Below the pieces are notes generated by a model that saw only the letters and a list, made by a program, of their open reading frames with translations, searched no databases and was not told the DNA's origin. From Methanomassiliicoccales archaeon PtaB.Bin134 (GTDB lineage Archaea > Thermoplasmatota > Thermoplasmata > Methanomassiliicoccales > UBA472): a stretch of 6,317 nt of DNA. The translations under genes were made by a program, and so were the position numbers. Positions 1 through 5,256 of the stretch are shown here, piece after piece. Numbering within the stretch: position 1 is the stretch's first letter; each line of letters starts with the position of its first letter. The stretch is from contig MVPZ01000221.1 in assembly GCA_002067045.1 (NCBI GenBank), positions 1-6,317 of the forward strand, in the 5' to 3' direction.

Positions 1-1
1 C

Positions 2-859
2 CGCGAGGCCGCGAACCATCACGCCGAGCGCCTGGTGCCGCTGGTCCGTCAGGCCATGGAGAGGTCCGGGCTCAATTTCAAGGACCTCGGCCTGGTGTGC
101 TTCTCCAAGGGCCCAGGGCTGGGGCCATGCCTTCGCACCGTGGCCACCGGCGCCCGCGCGCTGTCCCTCAGCCTCGGCGTCCCCATTGTCGGGGTGAACC
201 ACTGCATATCCCACCTGGAGATCGGCCGGATCAAGACCGAGGCCAGGGACCCCGTGCTCCTTTACGCCAGCGGCGGTAACACCCAGGTGATCGCCTTCGC
301 CAACGGGCGCTACCGGATCTTCGGAGAAACTCTGGACATCGGGATCGGCAACATGCTGGACAAGCTCGGCCGGGAGATCGGCCTGGGCTACTACGCCGGC
401 CCGAAGATCGAGAAGGCCGCGGCCCAGGGCAGCAAGCTGCTGGACCTTCCGTACTCCGTCAAGGGCATGGACATGGCCTTCTCAGGGATCCTCACGGCCG
501 CGGTGGCGCACCGCAACAAGGGCGAGAGCATCGAGGACATCTGCTACAGCGTGCAGGAGACCTGCTTCGCCATGCTCACCGAGGTGACGGAGAGGGCCAT
601 GGCCCACGTGGAGAAGGAGGAGGTGCTGCTGGGCGGCGGCGTGGTCCAGAACAAGCGCCTGCAGGGCATGGCCTCGGAGATGGCCAGGGCTCGAGGCGCA
701 AAGATGTTCGTTCCCGACCGGACGCTGTGCATGGACAACGGCGCGATGATCGCCTGGACCGGCCTGGTCATGCATAACGCCGGGATAAGGCATCCCCTGG
801 AGTCCACCACCGTGGACCAGCGCTTCCGCACCGACCAGGTGGAGGTCACTTGGCGCTAA
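2..859 (+). CDS. kae1: Kae1, catalytic subunit of the KEOPS tRNA t6A synthesis complex (5' end outside window)
   Basis: Kae1/TsaD-family ATPase. With the other KEOPS subunits it transfers threonylcarbamoyl from TC-AMP to A37 of ANN-decoding tRNAs in the cytoplasm. The frame is open from base 2, and its first residues (REAANHHAE) match a conserved stretch normally some 40 residues into the protein. The GTG at 35 is therefore internal and the true start lies upstream of the window. Counting from base 2, 285 residues are visible. They include GPGLG near 37-41, the metal-ligand pattern HCISH (H67, H71), the nucleotide loop SGGNT near 90-94, KGMDMAFSG near 154-162, GGGVVQN near 211-217 and the C-terminal metal ligand in CMDNG (D245). 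The protein ends in VTWR at a TAA, just after the Kae1 domain, so the Bud32 kinase domain that many euryarchaeal homologues carry as a fusion is absent. The last 14 bp overlap the convergent recJ-like gene. No T-rich terminator follows. Identification is firm. Confidence 0.95.
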   Translation, partial: REAANHHAERLVPLVRQAMERSGLNFKDLGLVCFSKGPGLGPCLRTVATGARALSLSLGVPIVGVNHCISHLEIGRIKTEARDPVLLYASGGNTQVIAFANGRYRIFGETLDIGIGNMLDKLGREIGLGYYAGPKIEKAAAQGSKLLDLPYSVKGMDMAFSGILTAAVAHRNKGESIEDICYSVQETCFAMLTEVTERAMAHVEKEEVLLGGGVVQNKRLQGMASEMARARGAKMFVPDRTLCMDNGAMIAWTGLVMHNAGIRHPLESTTVDQRFRTDQVEVTWR

Positions 860-2207
860 TCCGGTTCATCTGCCCGGCCACGATCTCGTCCAAGGCCTGA
901 ATGAAGTCTATTTCCTTCCCCAGGGGGACCGTCGCCCCGCTGGCTATGTTGTGACCCCCGCCCACGCCTCCCACGGAAGCGGCGGCGTCGCGCATGGCCA
1001 CGGAAAGGTCCAGACCGTCCCTGTCCACCAGCCTGCGGGTGCCCCGCGAGGACACCTTGAAGTTATGGTCCATGCGGGTCAGGCATATGGTGGCCTTGTC
1101 CTGGTCCCCCAGCCACTGCATGATGATCCCGCACAGCTCGCTGGAGACCTCCTTGTGCGGCGACTCGAAGTATTGTATGCCCAGGCCCTTGGACAACCCC
1201 CGCTCGGCAGTGCGCTTGGCGGCGTCGAGCAGCATGTCGTCGTACTCCTTGACCAGGGACTCGGCCCTCTTTCTGGCCTCCTCCTCGCCGAGCAGCATTG
1301 CCAATCCCAGCGCGGTCTCGTCCACCCGCCCGCAGGCGTTGACCAGCCGGGTCAGGGTGGCGGCCCGGGAGTTGTCCGCAGGGAAGAAGTAGTCCGGGGC
1401 CAGCTCGTCCTCCAGGCCTCCCAGGGTGCATCCCTGCTCCAGCAGTCGCAGGGATATCAGGGATGACAGCCTCCTCCTCCCGCTCTCGTCCAGGCCGTCC
1501 CAGGTGGATTCCGGGCGTACGTTCGCCTCTCTCAGAAGGACCGAGATGCCGTGCTCATCCCCGCTCACCCCCCTGATGAATGGGTGAGAGGAACGCATGA
1601 ACACATCCCCCACCGGTCCGGGGGGCAGCAGGGAGCCCTTGCGCTCCTGCACCAGACCGCGCTTGCCGGCCTCGGAGAACAGGTGGGCGTTCACCCCGGT
1701 CAGCCCCTGAAGGTGCTGGCGGTCCCCCACCATCCCGGCGAAGGCCATGGGCAGCAGGTCCCAGTTGTTCTCGTCCACGGTCACCGCCAGGAGCATGGAC
1801 AAGGTGCTGGCGCAGGCGTACCTGGCCCCGTCCACCTTCAGCACCGAGGGGTTGAGGTGCACGACCTTGTCCGAGTCCTTCTCGGGGCGGTGATGGTCCA
1901 GGACCACCATCCTGCGGTCCAGGGCCTCCAGCGCGCTGAGGTTGCTGGATCCCATGTCCGCGATGATAACCAGGTCCACGCCCGGCCCCGCCCCGGCGGT
2001 GACCGCCTCCAGGTCGAAGCTCTTCAGCATGGTGGCCTGGACGCCCTTTCCTAGGCGTGTGAGCATGGACACCAGCACCGAGGCTGCCCCGATGCCGTCG
2101 GCGTCATTGTGAGAAAACACGCGGGCCTCGGCGCACTCCCGCACCGCGGCGGCCGCGATAATGAAACGGTTTAAGAGGTTTTCCGGCAACTGGACGTTGA
2201 CGTCCAT
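846..2207 (-). CDS. RecJ-like DHH/DHHA1 single-strand nuclease or phosphoesterase (archaeal GAN type)
   Basis: A 453-residue DHH-superfamily phosphoesterase. Archaeal relatives (GAN/RecJ-like) are Mn-dependent 5'-3' single-strand exonucleases, some bound to the GINS replication complex; others may act on RNA or oligonucleotides. All metal-binding motifs are visible: HNDADG (H33, D35, D37), IIADMG (D84), the DHH triad D104-H105-H106, and GMVGDRQ (D162). A linker follows, then a C-terminal DHHA1 domain with GGVGGGH at 413-419, so the enzyme looks intact. The ATG at 2207 lies seven bases after the rpsO TGA, and GAGGCGG spanning that stop can serve as ribosome-binding site, which points to translational coupling. 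An rpsO-recJ pair is a recurrent archaeal gene neighbourhood. The 3' end overlaps kae1 by 14 bp. Family and domain calls are firm. The exact substrate (replication nuclease, nanoRNase or cyclic dinucleotide hydrolase) cannot be told from sequence alone. Confidence 0.92.
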   Translation of the reverse strand: MDVNVQLPENLLNRFIIAAAAVRECAEARVFSHNDADGIGAASVLVSMLTRLGKGVQATMLKSFDLEAVTAGAGPGVDLVIIADMGSSNLSALEALDRRMVVLDHHRPEKDSDKVVHLNPSVLKVDGARYACASTLSMLLAVTVDENNWDLLPMAFAGMVGDRQHLQGLTGVNAHLFSEAGKRGLVQERKGSLLPPGPVGDVFMRSSHPFIRGVSGDEHGISVLLREANVRPESTWDGLDESGRRRLSSLISLRLLEQGCTLGGLEDELAPDYFFPADNSRAATLTRLVNACGRVDETALGLAMLLGEEEARKRAESLVKEYDDMLLDAAKRTAERGLSKGLGIQYFESPHKEVSSELCGIIMQWLGDQDKATICLTRMDHNFKVSSRGTRRLVDRDGLDLSVAMRDAAASVGGVGGGHNIASGATVPLGKEIDFIQALDEIVAGQMNRISAK

Positions 2208-2214
2208 TTCCGCC

Positions 2215-2673
2215 TCACTCGATGAGCAGCTCTGCGTTCTTCAAGGAGTAGTTCCATTCAGCGGGGAGGACGTCCTGGCGCTTGTAGTACTTCACCAGGC
2301 GCCTGATCTTGGACTCCACCAGCTGCAGCCCGCGGCGGTTGGAAATGTCCCCGCGGTTGCCGTTCTGTATGTGAAGGTTCAGGTTGATGGCCTTCCTCAT
2401 CAGGGCCATAAGGTCCTCGGGCAGCTTGGGGGACAGGCCGTTCTCGTTCAGGATCTCCAACACGGTCTTGCCGGTGGCCAGCTTGACGCTGGGCACGGCA
2501 TGCTGGTCCCTGAGGACCACACCGATCTTGGAGGTGGTCAATCCATCCTTTCCGAGCTTGACCACCATTTCCACTACCTCGTCGCTAGACAACGGAACCC
2601 ACTCCGGGTTCTCGGTCAACAGGGGCCTCCTGGAACGGGACGACCCCCTTCTCCTGGCGTGCATTCTTGCCAT
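2215..2673 (-). CDS. rpsO: Small-subunit ribosomal protein uS15 (archaeal S15P/eukaryotic S13 type)
   Basis: A 152-residue ribosomal protein with the archaeal/eukaryotic architecture. It has a basic N-terminal tail (MARMHARRRG, then several Arg/Ser up to RRP), a helical middle (PEWVPLSSDEVVEMVVKLGK) and the conserved C-terminal uS15 core. That core includes RKAINLNLHIQ near 93-103, NRGDISNRRGLQLVESKI and RLVKYYKR. uS15 binds the 16S rRNA three-way junction early in 30S assembly. The length is normal for archaea and about 60 residues longer than bacterial S15, because of the N-terminal part. The ATG at 2673 is preceded by AGGATGAT, a fair Shine-Dalgarno match about six bases upstream. The gene heads a tight pair with the recJ-like gene seven bases downstream. 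The 78-bp leader contains a small hairpin (2710-2731), and a TATA-like box lies further upstream at 2753-2759. Identification is certain. Confidence 0.97.
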   Translation of the reverse strand: MARMHARRRGSSRSRRPLLTENPEWVPLSSDEVVEMVVKLGKDGLTTSKIGVVLRDQHAVPSVKLATGKTVLEILNENGLSPKLPEDLMALMRKAINLNLHIQNGNRGDISNRRGLQLVESKIRRLVKYYKRQDVLPAEWNYSLKNAELLIE

Positions 2674-2707
2674 GTGAACATCATCCTATGTTGATATTGG
2701 AAATCAT

Positions 2708-2733
2708 TTACTTCGTTGGTGGCGGCGAAGTGA
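2708..2733. repeat. Inverted repeat in the rpsO leader
   Basis: ACTTCG (2710-2715) and CGAAGT (2726-2731) form a perfect 6-bp stem around a 10-base loop. In plus-strand RNA the stem extends to 8 bp with one G-U pair; in rpsO-sense RNA the seventh position is a C-A mismatch. No U-run follows in the rpsO direction, so it is not an obvious terminator for the NUDIX gene upstream. If the box at 2753-2759 is the promoter, the hairpin would lie at the very 5' end of the rpsO mRNA. It could be an operator, a leader structure or chance. Confidence 0.4.
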
Positions 2734-2751
2734 CCGTCTATTTCACTCCTA

Positions 2752-3129
2752 CTATTTAAGAGTTCGACATCTTCCCAGCTTGGAGCGCACCGCCTGTCTG
2801 GCCCAGGCGATCTGCTCCCGGTACTCGCACTCCGGGAATGCCAGGTTGTCCGGCAGCTCGTCCATGAGCTCCCAGCCCATCTCCGCGTCCTGCCTCTCCT
2901 CCCCCAGCACCCCGGCGAACACCACCACCGCGCCCATGGGACGGCAGTCCAGGACCTCCAGGTCGAACCCGCACTCCTCGCGGTACTCCCGCACGATCCC
3001 CTCCACGGGGGTCTCGAACTCCTCCAGCTTGCCCCCGGGCATCTCCCAGCCGCCCCTCTTGGGATTGTAGACCATGAGGAAGCGGTCCCCCTTGAAACCT
3101 ATGGCGTATACATTGGGCAGTTCTATCAC
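2752..3129 (-). CDS. NUDIX hydrolase, small stand-alone
   Basis: A 125-residue protein with a complete Nudix box, GX5EX7REUXEEXGU: G33, E39, R47-E48, E51-E52 and G54 all fit. The glutamates bind the divalent metal that cleaves a nucleoside diphosphate linked to another moiety. WEMPGGKL (28-35) just before the box is typical of MutT-like members. Sequence does not fix the substrate; sanitation of damaged nucleotides or turnover of a nucleotide sugar are both possible. The start is GTG at 3129. The frame runs upstream to an in-frame TAG near 3166 with no better ATG/GTG/TTG, and a TATA-like box centred at 3170 puts the transcript start about 15 bases before the GTG. No Shine-Dalgarno site is seen. 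An ATG at 3137 is in another frame and stops after three codons. The gene ends in TAG TAG with a TGA two codons later. It lies 78 bp upstream of rpsO on the same strand. Confidence 0.9.
   Translation of the reverse strand: MIELPNVYAIGFKGDRFLMVYNPKRGGWEMPGGKLEEFETPVEGIVREYREECGFDLEVLDCRPMGAVVVFAGVLGEERQDAEMGWELMDELPDNLAFPECEYREQIAWARQAVRSKLGRCRTLK
2753..2759 (-). promoter_or_regulatory. Candidate TATA box for rpsO-recJ
   Basis: On the minus strand this reads TTAAATA, preceded by CGAACTC, which resembles an archaeal BRE (paired A residues just upstream of the box). It overlaps the stop codon of the NUDIX gene. Standard archaeal spacing puts the start site near 2730, giving a leader of about 57 bases before the rpsO ATG. 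It is the only A/T island of this shape between the NUDIX and rpsO genes, but TAAATGATT at about 2702-2710 cannot be excluded. Confidence 0.35.
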
Positions 3130-3160
3130 CGCTTCATAACGAACGGGCCCTAATGCTGCT

Positions 3161-3179
3161 AATCTCTATTTATCCGATT
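3161..3179. promoter_or_regulatory. Symmetrical bidirectional TATA element between NUDIX and GNAT genes
   Basis: The box TATTTAT (3167-3173) reads ATAAATA on the other strand. It sits exactly centred (3170) between AATC (3161-3164) and GATT (3176-3179), which are inverted copies. On each strand an AA pair therefore lies just upstream of the A/T box, where an archaeal BRE would be. Typical spacing predicts a plus start near 3195, the GNAT ATG, and a minus start near 3144, about 15 bases before the NUDIX GTG. Spacing to both genes supports one shared core promoter. Confidence 0.5.
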
Positions 3180-3194
3180 CCCGTTGGAACCCCG

Positions 3195-3677
3195 ATGAGG
3201 GGAACGGACGGAGCGTGCGCGGGGCATCCGGAGGTTCGGACCATCGATCCCTTCCAACCGGAGGTCATCGAACTGCTCTGGCGCATGCGCAGGGAGATCG
3301 ACGGGCTGTACGGGGAGGTGACCACCTCTCCCCCTCCCCAGCACGAGTTCCAGGTGCCGAGGGCCGCCTTCATGGCCGCATTCGTTCAAGGGACCATGAT
3401 CGGCTGCGGGGGCATCAAGCCCTGGGACTCTCGCACCGCCATCTTAAAAAGGCTGTTCGTGGTCCCCGAGCAGCGGAGGAAGGGGGTCGCCCGCATGCTC
3501 ATGCATGAGCTCGAGCAGCAGGCCCGCACGTTCGGATACGAAAGGATGGTCCTGGACACCGGGTTCAAGCAGGAAGGGGCCCTGGCGCTCTACCCCTCGC
3601 TGGGATATCGGCGGGCCTCCTGCACCGGAAGGAACGACGTCAAGGACTGGGGCGTCTGCTTCGAAAAGGTCCTGTGA
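3195..3677 (+). CDS. GNAT-family N-acetyltransferase
   Basis: A 160-residue acetyltransferase that moves the acetyl group of acetyl-CoA to an amine on an unknown small molecule or protein. Motif A spans about 85-110 (LKRLFVVPEQRRKGVARML). It holds the pyrophosphate-binding QRRKGVA loop, a Q/RxxGxG/A variant with Ala in the last position. Motif B is ALALYPSLGYRR near 129-140, with the usual tyrosine and LGY ending. GCGGIKP near 70-76 is the central strand. The frame is open back to an ATG at 3153, but that start would lie upstream of the TATA-like box at 3167-3173. The ATG at 3195 is about 25 bases after the box centre, as for a leaderless archaeal mRNA, and gives a normal family length. The fold is sure; the substrate is unknown. 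The TGA is one base from the stop of the convergent fibrillarin gene. Confidence 0.88.
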   Translation: MRGTDGACAGHPEVRTIDPFQPEVIELLWRMRREIDGLYGEVTTSPPPQHEFQVPRAAFMAAFVQGTMIGCGGIKPWDSRTAILKRLFVVPEQRRKGVARMLMHELEQQARTFGYERMVLDTGFKQEGALALYPSLGYRRASCTGRNDVKDWGVCFEKVL

Positions 3678-3678
3678 A

Positions 3679-4350
3679 TCAGCGCTTGACCACCAGCAGG
3701 GCGTGGTCCTTCTCGTAGGGTTCCAGGTCCAGAAGGTCGGCCACCTCGAACCCCTCCCTGCCGAGCAGCATGGCCGCGTCCCTGAACACGTCGGAAGGTT
3801 CTCTGGTGACATCCTCCGATCTGGCCTTCAGGGCCAGCATACCGAACGGGGCGGAGAACCGCCTCATGGCCCTGGAGAATATCCCCGCCTGGTTCTTCTG
3901 GGCCACGTCCTGGTACACCACGTCCACCTTCTCCACCAGGAAGGCCAGGTCGTCGGGCTTGGTGGCGTCGCCAAGGATGGGCATCATGTTCGGGCGGCCC
4001 TCGCACACCCCCACCAGCTCCCGGAAGGAGCGGGGCGATATCTCCACGCAGTACACCCGGCCCTCCGGGACCACGTCCGCCACGTGGCTGGGGGTGGTCC
4101 CGAACGAGGCCCCCAGGTACAGGACATGGGAGTCCGGGCGGAATGGGAACATCCTGCCTCCCCGGCGCAGGTAGGCCGCCAGCTTGCTGCGGTCCGGCAC
4201 CCATTCCCGGTATTCCACGCCGTCCTGGGAGAAAAGGCGCTCCCCGTAGACCCTCTGTCCGGGGGCCAGATTGCGGGTGAGCAGCATGTCCCCGGAACGG
4301 AACACTCCCTGGAAGTCGGTCGGCTCGATCCTCAGCTTGGCCTCGCCCAT
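3679..4350 (-). CDS. flpA: Fibrillarin-like rRNA/tRNA 2'-O-methyltransferase
   Basis: The SAM-dependent methyltransferase of the archaeal box C/D sRNP. It works with Nop5 and L7Ae and methylates ribose 2'-OH at guide-selected sites in rRNA and tRNA. From the ATG at 4350 it is 223 residues long. Visible landmarks are VYGERLF, the EWVPDRSK stretch (K56), SAM motif I VLYLGASFGTT (GASFGTT 80-86), VEISPRS (E103), LGDATKP (D128), YQDVAQKNQ (D148), KARSED (K175) and YEKDHALLV (H216). The K-D-K-H set expected for catalysis is present. Motif I normally reads GAASGTT; here the third and fourth positions are Ser and Phe, a bulky change in the SAM loop. An ATG at 4365 would add five residues, but it lies only a few bases from the palindromic TATA box. 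The ATG at 4350 fits a leaderless transcript better. Nop5, often co-transcribed with flpA, is not adjacent here. Identification is firm. Confidence 0.95.
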   Translation of the reverse strand: MGEAKLRIEPTDFQGVFRSGDMLLTRNLAPGQRVYGERLFSQDGVEYREWVPDRSKLAAYLRRGGRMFPFRPDSHVLYLGASFGTTPSHVADVVPEGRVYCVEISPRSFRELVGVCEGRPNMMPILGDATKPDDLAFLVEKVDVVYQDVAQKNQAGIFSRAMRRFSAPFGMLALKARSEDVTREPSDVFRDAAMLLGREGFEVADLLDLEPYEKDHALLVVKR

Positions 4351-4367
4351 GCCCTGTCCATGCATGA

Positions 4368-4377
4368 TAATATATTA
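4368..4377. promoter_or_regulatory. Perfectly palindromic TATA box shared by flpA and the winged-helix gene
   Basis: TAATATATTA is its own reverse complement and is the most A/T-rich spot in the window. On the minus strand GAAACCC precedes it, a good BRE-like sequence pointing at flpA. On the plus strand the upstream flank is a weaker BRE match. The centre is about 22 bases from the flpA ATG at 4350 and about 30 bases from the GTG at 4403, so both transcripts would be leaderless or carry a leader of a few bases. Confidence 0.6.
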
Positions 4378-4402
4378 AGGGTTTCACCGATAATGACAGA
4401 CC

Positions 4403-4861
4403 GTGGCGGGAACGGAGGAGGCCAAGCGCATCGAGGAGCTCACCGAGCGCATAGCCCAGCTCGAGCAGGTCATCCGCCAGGTGTCCGTTCCCTACGCCGA
4501 GCTGGCCGCCCAGCTCGCCACCTTCCAGGAGACCGTGGGCAAGTACTTCCGGCTCATGGACCTGTACCAGAGGTACGGGGTGGTCTCGGTGGACACCATA
4601 CTGCCCGGGGTCAAGGACCCCATCTCCAAGGACATCCTGCGCATACTCCTGGACCGCCCCAATCTGAACATATCTCAGCTCGCGGACGAGCTGAAGGCCC
4701 GCCGGGGCAGCTCCTCCCGGCGCATCGTCCGGGACAAGCTGAAGGAGCTGGCCGACCAGAAGCTGGTGGTGGCGGAGGAGGCTGGAAGGAACGAGAGGAC
4801 CTACCGCCTGTCGGAAGAGGTGGTCAAGAGGTGGTCACAGGTGCTCGGCCTTACCAAGTAG
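4403..4861 (+). CDS. Coiled-coil plus winged helix-turn-helix protein, putative transcription regulator
   Basis: A 152-residue protein that I cannot assign to a named family. Residues 5-28 look like a short coiled coil (EEAKRIEELTERIAQLEQV). Residues 30-60 form a further helical stretch ending in MDLYQRYGVVS. Residues 72-137 resemble a winged helix-turn-helix: DPISKDILRILLDRPNLNI (helix 1 and turn), SQLADELKARRG (helix 2), SSSRRIVRDKLKELADQKLV (recognition helix), then a wing with EEAGRNERTYRLSEE. This layout is common in dimeric archaeal MarR/ArsR-like regulators. The start is GTG at 4403, about 30 bases after the palindromic TATA box. No other in-frame start exists before residue 52, and no Shine-Dalgarno site is seen. 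The stop is TAG, followed in frame by a second TAG and a TGA within nine further codons. An 11-bp tandem repeat shapes the last codons. DNA binding is inferred from fold only; target unknown. Confidence 0.8.
   Translation: MAGTEEAKRIEELTERIAQLEQVIRQVSVPYAELAAQLATFQETVGKYFRLMDLYQRYGVVSVDTILPGVKDPISKDILRILLDRPNLNISQLADELKARRGSSSRRIVRDKLKELADQKLVVAEEAGRNERTYRLSEEVVKRWSQVLGLTK
4816..4837 (+). repeat. Perfect 11-bp tandem duplication in the 3' end of the winged-helix gene
   Basis: AGAGGTGGTCA occurs twice in direct succession (4816-4826 and 4827-4837), within the codons for EEVVKRWS. Eleven is not a multiple of three, so with one copy removed the frame would instead end VTGARPYQVG at the TGA at 4864-4866, five bases beyond the present stop. 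This could be a real duplication that changed the C-terminus, or chance in GC-rich coding sequence. Confidence 0.6.
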
Positions 4862-4870
4862 GGTGACCAC
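4831..4870 (+). repeat. Inverted repeat spanning the stop codon of the winged-helix gene
   Basis: GTGGTCAC (4831-4838) and GTGACCAC (4863-4870) form a perfect 8-bp stem around a 24-base loop that contains the TAG stop. The first copy of the tandem duplication (GTGGTCA, 4820-4826) could pair with the same 3' arm over 7 bp, giving two mutually exclusive hairpins. No U-run follows, so a classical terminator is not supported. Confidence 0.45.
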
Positions 4871-4884
4871 GCATAGGAAGGTGC

Positions 4885-4962
4885 ATGAGAAAATGCAGAG
4901 CTTGGGAGACCAAGGGCGCAGTGATGCTAACGCAGATCAAGATCGCAACGATGATGAGGTGA
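4885..4962 (+). CDS. Possible 25-residue leader ORF upstream of the small soluble protein
   Basis: ATG at 4885 opens a 25-codon frame (starting MRKCRAWETKG, ending IATMMR). Its TGA (4960-4962) forms the end of the GAGGTGA ribosome-binding site of the next gene. AGGAAGGTG two bases upstream of the ATG is itself a plausible Shine-Dalgarno site. A small hairpin, TGCAT/ATGCA with a six-base loop (4882-4897), covers the start codon. The peptide has no recognisable domain. The arrangement resembles a translationally coupled leader, but a frame of this size is easily produced by chance and there is no conservation evidence here. It fills most of the 105-bp gap between the winged-helix gene and the 93-residue gene; I see no TATA-like box in that gap. 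Confidence 0.25.
   Translation: MRKCRAWETKGAVMLTQIKIATMMR
4956..4962 (+). promoter_or_regulatory. Strong Shine-Dalgarno site GAGGTGA
   Basis: GAGGTGA is fully complementary to the archaeal 16S rRNA 3' end and ends four bases before the ATG at 4967. It fixes the start of the 93-residue gene and contrasts with the leaderless first genes of the neighbouring transcription units. Confidence 0.8.
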
Positions 4963-4966
4963 AGAA

Positions 4967-5248
4967 ATGAGCAACGACGATATGCCAGACGCGGAACAGC
5001 TCCGGGATATATTCGGGGTGCTGACCGAAAGCGTGCCGAAACTGCTGGACAGCGTGACCAAGGTGCTCTACGGGGCTCAGGAGGGCACCAAGTTCGGGGA
5101 GTCGGTGGCCGCCTTCTACAAGGCCCTGAAGGACGCGGGGATGAGCAACGAGCAGGCCTTCGAGCTGACCAAGGACTACATGTCCAACCTGAGCCTGGGG
5201 GGCATGCTGAAGAACGTAGTGAGCGGAGCGAGCAAGCACGAGGACTGA
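4967..5248 (+). CDS. Small soluble helical protein, uncharacterised; shares a module with the next gene
   Basis: A 93-residue acidic protein of no family I can name. It looks all-helical with no membrane segment or signal peptide. Residues 11-36 (QLRDIFGVLTESVPKLLDSV and on) form one amphipathic region. Residues 50-82 form a module starting FYKALKDAGMSNEQAFELT and ending LSLGGMLK. That module aligns without gaps to residues 44-76 of the membrane protein encoded next: 15 of 33 positions are identical (F, Y, A, L, G, EQA, EL, Y, S, S, L, M). The GxxxEQAxEL core is reminiscent of short UBA-like three-helix folds, but that is only resemblance. The start is certain thanks to GAGGTGA four bases upstream. 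The gene lies 105 bp after the winged-helix gene and 8 bp before the next gene, so it is probably co-transcribed with both. Confidence 0.85.
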   Translation: MSNDDMPDAEQLRDIFGVLTESVPKLLDSVTKVLYGAQEGTKFGESVAAFYKALKDAGMSNEQAFELTKDYMSNLSLGGMLKNVVSGASKHED

Positions 5249-5256
5249 GTGAACGG

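Noticed and set aside
951..2054. Long plus-strand frames (171 and 167 codons) antisense to the recJ-like gene
   Set aside because: Low-complexity His/Gln/Gly/Val translations with no recognisable domain, opposite a gene with every catalytic motif intact.
3126..3137. Three-residue micro-ORF (ATG AAG CGG TGA) overlapping the NUDIX GTG start
   Set aside because: Too short to support as a gene; the ATG lies in the short predicted leader without a ribosome-binding site.
3153..3194. Longer N-terminus for the acetyltransferase (ATG at 3153)
   Set aside because: It would place the TATA-like box inside the coding region and adds 14 residues without homology to the GNAT fold; the ATG at 3195 fits the promoter spacing.
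3497..3510. Perfect 14-bp palindrome GCTCATGCATGAGC inside the acetyltransferase gene
   Set aside because: It encodes conserved motif A helix residues (LMHEL) in normal codons, so chance from coding constraint is the simplest explanation; no second copy was seen in the window.
3505..4866. A 453-codon open frame on the plus strand antisense to fibrillarin
   Set aside because: It runs antisense through the unmistakable flpA gene and overlaps two other supported genes. Its composition (Gly, His, Pro, Arg rich) is what GC-rich third positions produce on the opposite strand.
4951..5024. Box C/D guide RNA (ATGATGA at 4951 and a CTGA near 5021)
   Set aside because: ATGATGA overlaps the Shine-Dalgarno region of a real gene, the CTGA is inside its coding sequence, and no convincing D'/C' pair or terminal stem is present.
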